Assembly (NCBI GenBank): GCA_964588665.1
Contig: CAZPQQ010000096.1
Location: forward strand, 1-11,111
Source of the DNA: UBA2160 sp964588665
GTDB taxonomy: Bacteria; Chloroflexota; Dehalococcoidia; Lucifugimonadales; UBA1123
DNA: 11,111 nt
Direction: 5' to 3'
The position numbers and the translations under genes are program-made. Shown piece by piece: positions 6,444-11,111 of this stretch. Position 1 is the stretch's first letter. Each line of letters starts with the position of its first letter. The notes below the pieces were generated by a model that searched no databases, was not told the DNA's origin, and saw nothing but the letters and a program-made list of their open reading frames with translations.

Positions 6444-6911
6444 TCAGTCCTCGACCTCGATGATCGCCTCGATTTCGACCGGGATGCCGTTGGGCAGACC
6501 AGCCATGCCAACCGCCGAACGCGCGTGACGGCCTTTGTCGCCGAACACCTCGACCATGAGATCGGAGCATCCGTTGGCCACGGCGGGTTGTCCCTTGAAG
6601 TCCGGGGCGCTGTTGACCATGGACAGCAGCTTGACGACCTGCTTGACTCGGTCGAGGTCGCCGAGCTCGCCCTTGATCCGGGCCAGGATGTTGATGCCCA
6701 CGAGCCTGGCCGCCTCGTATCCCTCTTCCGCCGTCATGTCGTCGCCGACTTTGCCGATGGGCGTCGTGCCGTCGGCGCGGGCTGTGGGTCCGAGGCCTGA
6801 CAGGTACAGCAGGTTGCCTGTGCGGACCGCCGGCACGTAATTGGCGACCGGCGACGGCGTCGAGGGCAGTTCGATCCCCATACTGGCCAGCTTGTCGTCG
6901 ATTTCAGACAT
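6444..6911 (-). CDS. RidA/YjgF/UK114-family imine/enamine deaminase
   Basis: Proteins of this family hydrolyse reactive 2-imino acids and enamines released by PLP and flavin enzymes, protecting other PLP enzymes; some members have other roles. The 155 residues are longer than classic RidA (about 128), with an N-terminal helix, and resemble the long Atu1391-like subgroup. The landmark YLSGLGP is at about 36-42, and ARSAVGMAGLPNGIPVEIEAI is at 130-150. R131 matches the substrate-binding Arg105 of E. coli RidA, and E148 the following glutamate. ATG 6911 follows GAGAGGTG 5 nt upstream. A TAGAAT at 6964-6959 may be its -10, without a good -35. It faces the VOC gene head to head and the flavin oxidase tail to tail. 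The oxidase and the PLP enzyme at 8627-9799 could both supply its substrates; this link is inference. Confidence 0.9.
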   Translation of the reverse strand: MSEIDDKLASMGIELPSTPSPVANYVPAVRTGNLLYLSGLGPTARADGTTPIGKVGDDMTAEEGYEAARLVGINILARIKGELGDLDRVKQVVKLLSMVNSAPDFKGQPAVANGCSDLMVEVFGDKGRHARSAVGMAGLPNGIPVEIEAIIEVED

Positions 6912-6979
6912 TCAACACCTCTCGATTCGAGCGTCGGCCGCATGGCGCGGCCCGTTGCATTCTAGTGCATCGACCGGCA

Positions 6980-7009
6980 TTATCACACCGCACGAGACCC
7001 TGGTATGAT
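6980..7009 (+). promoter_or_regulatory. Extended -10 promoter of the VOC gene
   Basis: TGG-TATGAT (7001-7009) is an extended -10 element. TTATCA (6980-6985, 4/6 to TTGACA) stands 18 nt upstream. The predicted start near 7016 leaves a leader of about 35 nt ending in the GGAGGT ribosome site of the VOC gene. Confidence 0.45.
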
Positions 7010-7050
7010 GTCGCCACCCTCGCGAGAACGATGACCATCGGAGGTTCACA

Positions 7051-7446
7051 ATGGCGGAGCGAGACGCATCGATTCGGCTCACGGGCATCAACCATCTCAC
7101 CTACACCGTAAAGGATAAGGATCGCGCACTGCGGTTCTGGGTGGACGTGCTGGGAGTCAAGCAGATACCCAGCCAGGTCGAAGCCAAGCACCTGTATTGG
7201 CTGCAGCTCCCCAGCGGCGCGATGGTTCACCTCGTCGAGCACAAAGACGCCCCGTCAATGCCGTCGCATCACGGCGCCTTCGAGGTGGACGACATCGACG
7301 CGGCGTTCGCCCACATTCGCGGGAGAGGCGTCGAAACCTCCGAGATCGCCACGCGCGGAGACGGCCAACGGGAGTTCAAATTCGACGACACAGAGGGCAA
7401 CCGCATCGAGATATGCACCAAGTCCGGCTTCGGCATTCTGGTGTGA
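7051..7446 (+). CDS. VOC-superfamily (glyoxalase/bleomycin-resistance-like) metalloprotein
   Basis: A single-chain vicinal-oxygen-chelate protein of 131 residues: two beta-alpha-beta-beta-beta modules, normally a metal-binding dimer. Family members include lyases, isomerases, dioxygenases and antibiotic-sequestering proteins. Visible are GINHLTYTVKD (H15), DRALRFWVDVLGV, MVHLVEH (H60), HHGAFEVDDIDAAFAHIRGRG (H73/H74) and GNRIEI (E120). H15, H60, H74 and E120 are the likely metal ligands, so the site looks intact. Start ATG 7051 has a strong GGAGGT 6 nt upstream. It is divergent from ridA and lies 66 nt before the rnhA frame (81 nt before its likelier GTG start), with a probable promoter for rnhA between. 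The sequence does not name a substrate; methylglyoxal or an aromatic diol would be guesses. Confidence 0.85.
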   Translation: MAERDASIRLTGINHLTYTVKDKDRALRFWVDVLGVKQIPSQVEAKHLYWLQLPSGAMVHLVEHKDAPSMPSHHGAFEVDDIDAAFAHIRGRGVETSEIATRGDGQREFKFDDTEGNRIEICTKSGFGILV

Positions 7447-7457
7447 GGCGACCGACG

Positions 7458-7489
7458 TTGACGAAGTCCGAACGTCTGGCTGGTATACA
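7458..7489 (+). promoter_or_regulatory. Possible promoter of rnhA
   Basis: TGG-TATACA (7481-7489) is an extended -10. TTGACG (7458-7463, 5/6) lies 20 nt upstream, too far for normal spacing, so the extended -10 would carry the activity. The start would fall near 7496. It shares CTGGTAT with the VOC promoter. Confidence 0.38.
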
Positions 7490-7512
7490 ATACCCTCCGT
7501 AATGTTGATTGA

Positions 7513-8022
7513 TTGGGGCACGATCCCGTGGCAGCGGTAACGATATACACGGACGGCGCATGCACCGGCAACCCCGGACCCGGCGGGTACGGGACGTACA
7601 TGATTTTTGGCGGTCACGAGAAAGACCTCAGCGGCGGCTTTCGGCGCACGACCAACAACCGCATGGAGCTGATGGCGGTGATCGAAGGGCTGAAAGCGCT
7701 CAAAGATCGCTGCGACGTGACGCTTTTCAGCGACTCGAAGTACGTCGTCGACGCGATCAACCAGGGTCGGGCCAAGCGCTGGAAGTCCAGGGGTTGGAAA
7801 CGGGGCAAGAACGAGAAGGCCCTCAACCCAGACCTTTGGGACGAGCTGCTGACCCAACTCAACCGGCACGACGTCGAGACCAAGTGGGTCCGGGGCCACG
7901 CGGGCAACGAGGGCAACGAGCGAGCCGACAGGTTGGCGGTCGCCGCTGCGCATGGCGAAGATCTGGCGGTTGACACAGGCTACGAGGGCGGCGCGCTCGC
8001 TCCCGGAAGTCGAATGCTCTGA
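7513..8022 (+). CDS. rnhA: Ribonuclease HI
   Basis: It cuts the RNA strand of RNA:DNA hybrids, removing primers and R-loops. In the 169-residue reading the active-site residues are D14 (YTDGACTGNPGPGGYG), E52 (NNRMEL), D74 (FSDSKYVV) and D139 (NERADRLA), with H129 in the flexible loop (WVRGHAGNEGNE). WKSRGWKRGKN at about 90-100 matches the basic handle region of E. coli RNase HI, which helps hybrid binding. Length is near the usual 150-160 plus a short Gly/Asp-rich tail. The TTG at 7513 lacks a Shine-Dalgarno. GTG 7528, giving MAAVTIYTDGA, follows GGGG 9 nt upstream and fits the family start better. It leads the plus-strand block; moaC begins 57 nt downstream. Confidence 0.95.
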   Translation: MGHDPVAAVTIYTDGACTGNPGPGGYGTYMIFGGHEKDLSGGFRRTTNNRMELMAVIEGLKALKDRCDVTLFSDSKYVVDAINQGRAKRWKSRGWKRGKNEKALNPDLWDELLTQLNRHDVETKWVRGHAGNEGNERADRLAVAAAHGEDLAVDTGYEGGALAPGSRML

Positions 8023-8079
8023 CAACCGGCGGAGTTCAGGAATCGCGTCGCGACAGCAATGGAGCAAGGATAGACCGCC

Positions 8080-8580
8080 ATGGCAGACGCCAACAACGAG
8101 AACAGTCCCGTACTGACCCACGTCGACGAGAGCGGCAAGGCTCAGATGGTGGACGTCGGGCAGAAGCCGGACACCGACCGCGAAGCCATCGCGCGCGGCT
8201 CGGTCACGATGCAGCCCGCGACGTTGGCCCTCATCGAGTCCAACGGGTTCAAGAAGGGCGATGTGCTGGGCGTGGCCCGTATCGCCGGGATCATGGGCGT
8301 CAAGCGCACCTCCGATCTCATCCCCCTCTGCCATCCGCTGCCGCTGACCAGCGTGGCCGTCGAGTTCGAGCTGGACACGAGTCGAAGTTCGGTCGACATC
8401 ACCGCCACGGCTCGCACCACCGCGAAGACAGGGGTCGAGATGGAGGCCATGACCGCCGTCAGCATCGCGGCCCTGACCATCTACGACATGTGCAAGGCCG
8501 TGGACCGCGGCATGCGGATCGAGGCCGTCCGCCTGGTGCGCAAGTCGGGCGGCAGGAGCGGGTTAATCGAGCTCGAATAG
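8080..8580 (+). CDS. moaC: Cyclic pyranopterin monophosphate synthase (MoaC)
   Basis: With MoaA it turns GTP into cyclic pyranopterin monophosphate, the first stage of molybdenum-cofactor synthesis; MoaC closes the pyranopterin ring. The 166 residues carry all signature blocks: LTHVDESGKAQMVDVG (12-27), KRTSDLIPLCHPLPLT (75-90), TGVEMEAMTAVS, YDMCKAVDRGM and KSGGRSG. H85, D136 and K139 match the E. coli catalytic residues H77, D128 and K131. ATG 8080 has AAGGA 9 nt upstream. No other moa or moe gene is in the window, so the rest of the pathway must be elsewhere. It implies a molybdenum or tungsten enzyme in this cell. Its neighbours rnhA and the PLP enzyme have no known link with it. Confidence 0.97.
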   Translation: MADANNENSPVLTHVDESGKAQMVDVGQKPDTDREAIARGSVTMQPATLALIESNGFKKGDVLGVARIAGIMGVKRTSDLIPLCHPLPLTSVAVEFELDTSRSSVDITATARTTAKTGVEMEAMTAVSIAALTIYDMCKAVDRGMRIEAVRLVRKSGGRSGLIELE

Positions 8581-8626
8581 GGGTCGACGGGACAAGCTCC
8601 CAAACTATCTTCCTGGACGACGAACG

Positions 8627-9799
8627 ATGCGATCGATTGAGTCCATATGCGCGACTGCCGGCGAGGACGTGCCGTCCGACACACGACCGCTGGCCGCGCC
8701 CATCTACCAGAACTCCGTCTTCGAGGTCGACAGCCTCGAACAGATCGACGCCATCTACCGCGGCGGCGCCGACGGGTATCTGTACTCCAGGGAATCCAAC
8801 CCCAACGTAACGATCCTCGAGGACGTGATGGCGCAGCTCGAAGGCGGCGACGACGCGGTGGCGTTCTCGTCCGGCATGGCGGCGATTGGCGGCACGCTGC
8901 TGTCGTTGGTCAAGGCGGGAGACCGCATCGTGGCTGGCTCGGTAATGTACGGCGGCACGAACGTGCTGCTTCGACAGCACCTCAGCAAACTCGGCGTCGA
9001 AACCGAATTCGTCGACTTCTGCGACCTGGCGGCCGTCGAACGCGCGTTTGACGACCAACCCGAACTCGCCCTAATTGAGTCTATAACGAACCCGCTGCTC
9101 CGGATGCCCGATATCAAGGCGATCAGCAAAATCGCCGAGATGCCCAGCGTCAGGATCGTCGTGGACAACACGTTGGCCACTCCGTTGCTCATGAGACCGT
9201 TGCGCCTCGGCGCGGACGTGGTGCTGCACAGCACGACGAAGAGCCTCGGCGGCCACTCTGACGTGACAGGCGGCGTCGCAGTCGCGAATTTCGATTTCAC
9301 CTTGGGCATACATCAGTCGGCGCGAATCTGGGGCTCGGTCCCGGACCCGTTCGCCGCCTGGCTCACCGTGCGGGGGATTCGGACGCTTCCGCTGCGGGTG
9401 GAACGGGCTTGTGAGAACGCCATGGCCGTTGCCGGGTTTCTTTCCGCCCGACCCGAGGTCAGCCAGGCGTACTACCCGGGACTGCCCGACCATCCTCAAT
9501 ATAAGCTGGCTCGCAAGACCCTCGGAGGACGGTTCGGCTGGATGATCTCGTTCGATCTGGCCGGAGGACTGCAAGCAGCTTCGTCCTTCGTCAAAGCCCT
9601 TGAAATGATCAAGCTGGCCCCGAGCCTCGGCGAGACGAGAACGACGATATCGCACCCGGCGAAAACGTCCCACCGTTCGCTGTCGCCGGACGAACGGGCC
9701 GAGCTCGGAATCGGCGACGGCCTCATACGAATGTCGTGCGGCATCGAGTCGGCAGCCGACATCGTGGCCGACATCGAACAGGCGCTGAGCAAAACATGA
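8627..9799 (+). CDS. Cys/Met-metabolism PLP enzyme (cystathionine gamma-synthase/lyase family)
   Basis: A fold-type I PLP enzyme of transsulfuration, 390 residues, the usual family length. Y53 and R55 (YSRESNPN) bind the phosphate of the neighbouring subunit's PLP. SSGMAAI (81-87) and YGGT (108-111, Tyr stacking on PLP) are present, as are D180 (VDNTLATPLL), which pairs with the pyridine nitrogen, and the Schiff-base K205 (HSTTKSLGGHSDVTGG). The usual NPT after the first motif is NPN here, and the residue after the lysine is Ser rather than the aromatic common in many members. The Cys typical of methionine gamma-lyase (YGCT) is absent, so synthase or cystathionine lyase activity is likelier. 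Which reaction cannot be settled from sequence alone. ATG 8627 has only a weak GGA upstream and lies 46 nt after moaC. With hom in the same window it could use activated homoserine for methionine synthesis. Confidence 0.9.
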   Translation: MRSIESICATAGEDVPSDTRPLAAPIYQNSVFEVDSLEQIDAIYRGGADGYLYSRESNPNVTILEDVMAQLEGGDDAVAFSSGMAAIGGTLLSLVKAGDRIVAGSVMYGGTNVLLRQHLSKLGVETEFVDFCDLAAVERAFDDQPELALIESITNPLLRMPDIKAISKIAEMPSVRIVVDNTLATPLLMRPLRLGADVVLHSTTKSLGGHSDVTGGVAVANFDFTLGIHQSARIWGSVPDPFAAWLTVRGIRTLPLRVERACENAMAVAGFLSARPEVSQAYYPGLPDHPQYKLARKTLGGRFGWMISFDLAGGLQAASSFVKALEMIKLAPSLGETRTTISHPAKTSHRSLSPDERAELGIGDGLIRMSCGIESAADIVADIEQALSKT

Positions 9800-9919
9800 C
9801 AGGTCAGGTCCGATCTGGAGATTCCGTCGCCCTCAAAGTGCAATGCGCTGACCCAGTGCGCCGAAATACGGAATCGATTGCTGCCCCGCGGAGACATCAT
9901 CCCGAGAAACACGGAAACA

Positions 9920-10543
9920 ATGCCGGGATTTAGCCTCGACATCCTAAAACCCCTAATCGGTCAGCGGCAGAGCCACGAGCCGCCGGGACTGATCGTCGTC
10001 GGCTTGGGCAACCCCGGTCCCGAGTACCGGAACACACGGCACAACGCCGGGTTCTGGTGCATCGATCTGTTAGCCCGCCGTCACGGCATCAAGATGGCGC
10101 GCGGCCATCGCACGACGCGTCTGGGAGACGGCGAGATCGAGGGCCAACGGGTCGTGCTGTCCAAGCCCCGCACATTCGTCAACCGGTCGGGGCAGGCGGC
10201 GAACTACCTGCTCGCCAGGTACCGCGTAAAGCGAGACCGTCTGCTGATCGTCTACGACGACACAGCGCTCCCGCCAGGAAAGATCAGGCTCCGGCCTGAA
10301 GGCAGCGCGGGCGGACACAACGGCATTAAGTCGATCATCTCGGCGCTGGGTACTCAGGAGTTCGCCCGTCTGCGAATCGGCGTCGGTCGACCCGAGTCGA
10401 ACGCGGACCGGATCGACCACGTCCTGGGCGAGCTCCCGCCCGAAGACAAGCGCCAGGTCGACGACGCTGTCCACCGCGCCGCTGACGCCATCGCAACGGT
10501 GCTGACCGACGGCGTCACCGAGGCGATGAACCGGCATAACTAG
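9920..10543 (+). CDS. pth: Peptidyl-tRNA hydrolase
   Basis: It frees tRNA from peptidyl-tRNA that drops off the ribosome. The 207 residues from ATG 9920 contain VVGLGNPGPEY (N31), NTRHNAGF (catalytic H41), KPRTFVNRSG, YDDTALPPGK (D113) and GSAGGHNGIKSI (N134), the conserved active-site set. The N-terminal 20 residues before the core are longer than in E. coli. A TTG at 9878 would add 14 more with no family support, so I prefer the ATG, although neither has a strong Shine-Dalgarno. It lies 120 nt after the PLP enzyme and ends at TAG. The next gene runs the opposite way, so this is the last gene of the plus-strand block. Confidence 0.95.
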   Translation: MPGFSLDILKPLIGQRQSHEPPGLIVVGLGNPGPEYRNTRHNAGFWCIDLLARRHGIKMARGHRTTRLGDGEIEGQRVVLSKPRTFVNRSGQAANYLLARYRVKRDRLLIVYDDTALPPGKIRLRPEGSAGGHNGIKSIISALGTQEFARLRIGVGRPESNADRIDHVLGELPPEDKRQVDDAVHRAADAIATVLTDGVTEAMNRHN

Positions 10544-10575
10544 CGCCGTACGGGGTCCGAATCGACGCGAATCCG

Positions 10576-10600
10576 AACCTGCAAACGACCAGGTTTATTC
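10576..10600 (+). terminator. Weak, possibly bidirectional terminator between pth and the membrane gene
   Basis: AACCTG (10576-10581) pairs with CAGGTT (10590-10595) across an 8-nt loop and is followed by TATTC. It lies between two convergent genes and overlaps the TAA of the membrane gene. The stem is short and the U-tract poor. Confidence 0.3.
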
Positions 10601-11111
10601 GTACCGAGACCTGCCGGTGTGGGCGATCGATAGAGCCAAGGAAATGCAAACGGCGACGGCGAGCACCGCGATTGGTCTCCAAAATGCGTTCTCGCCTTCT
10701 GCGGCGTATCCAAATGTGCCTATGACGGAAACAACGAAGACACCGCCATCAAGCACACCGCGAACCAAGCGCATGGCCAGATAAGTGCAGACGATCGTGC
10801 TGAGTGCAATCCAGATCCATGAGAACCAAGGGGCGGTCCATCCGATCGTCGGAACGCTGATGAGGGCGAAACCTGACCAGCCGCGCGGGAACAGATCGAA
10901 GCATAAGTGGACGGCGATGCCCACAACCAAGCCCAACACTAGCCAGCGAATCGGAAGCGACCTGACCAGCGAAGCAAACCCGAACGCGACCTAGGGCAGC
11001 ACGAGTCCGTGCGTGACTATCGATCGATGAAGGAGCAGACTGGTTTCTTGGTCTAAATCAGGGAACTCTTTACCGATTGCGATTCCGACCAACAACGCAA
11101 CAATTCCAATG
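10595..11111 (-). pseudogene. Multi-pass membrane protein (YdjM/DUF457-like), amber-interrupted and cut by the window edge
   Basis: On the minus strand one frame runs from the window edge to TAA 10597-10595, broken only by TAG at 10993-10991. Before the stop it reads a hydrophobic stretch, then GKEFPDLDQE and HRSIVTHGLVLP. After it come VAFGFASLVRSLPIRWL, GLVVGIAVHLCFDLFPRGW and further hydrophobic segments ending near RSRYE. PDxD, HRxxTH and a later H-x3-D resemble putative membrane metal-dependent hydrolases of the YdjM/DUF457 kind, and both halves look like parts of one domain. A GTG at 10939 could begin a 114-residue fragment but has no obvious ribosome site. TAG ends six other genes here, so recoding is unlikely. 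It is a pseudogene, a strain variant or a base error. The true start lies outside the window. Confidence 0.6.

Noticed and set aside
7502..7540. Twelve-codon upstream frame (MLIDWGTIPWQR) overlapping the rnhA start
   Set aside because: It has no Shine-Dalgarno and no attenuator-like residues or hairpins; probably chance.
7255..8334. Long minus-strand open frame opposite the VOC gene, rnhA and moaC
   Set aside because: It spans three confident genes on the other strand and shows no protein family features.

Overview
The window comes from a GC-rich bacterium. It is most likely a Chloroflexota genome of the Dehalococcoidia/SAR202 type, assembled from short reads. The reasons are the gene order rpsF-ssb-rpsR followed by a membrane-anchored SurA-like protein and homoserine dehydrogenase, the frequent TTG/GTG starts, the SSB tail ending in DLPW, and a 100-N scaffold gap. 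The taxonomic call is inference from gene content; no 16S or marker comparison was possible.

Left half, minus strand, read from about 5040 down to 73. A TATAAT promoter drives rpsF (ribosomal protein S6), ssb and rpsR (S18). A TTG-started membrane-anchored parvulin/SurA-like chaperone follows, then a possible terminator, then homoserine dehydrogenase (hom) with a possible promoter of its own. The two ribosomal partners are unusual. S6 has a very long acidic tail built of 17-residue tandem repeats, and S18 has a basic Gly/Pro/Arg-rich N-terminal extension. The N gap lies inside the S6 repeats and is flanked by identical 55-bp sequences. Collapsing these restores the reading frame, so the gap looks like an unresolved tandem repeat rather than missing genes.

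Middle, 5271-7446. An FAD-dependent amine/amino-acid oxidase of the DAO family runs rightward and meets a RidA-family imine deaminase tail to tail, with 3 bases between their stops. Divergent from ridA is a small VOC-fold (glyoxalase/dioxygenase superfamily) metalloprotein.

Right half, 7513-10543, all plus strand: RNase HI (rnhA), MoaC of molybdenum-cofactor synthesis, a Cys/Met-metabolism PLP enzyme of the cystathionine gamma-synthase/lyase family, and peptidyl-tRNA hydrolase (pth). The spacers of 46-121 bp suggest a loose co-directional block rather than a tight operon. At the right edge, on the minus strand, is a multi-pass membrane protein resembling the YdjM/DUF457 family. An in-frame TAG interrupts it and it runs off the window.

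Most of this is housekeeping sequence. I see no CRISPR array, insertion sequence, phage gene, tRNA or rRNA. The most notable observations are the charged S6/S18 extensions, the assembly artefact inside rpsF, the probable mis-assigned rpsF start, the structured spacer before rpsR, and the amber-interrupted membrane gene.
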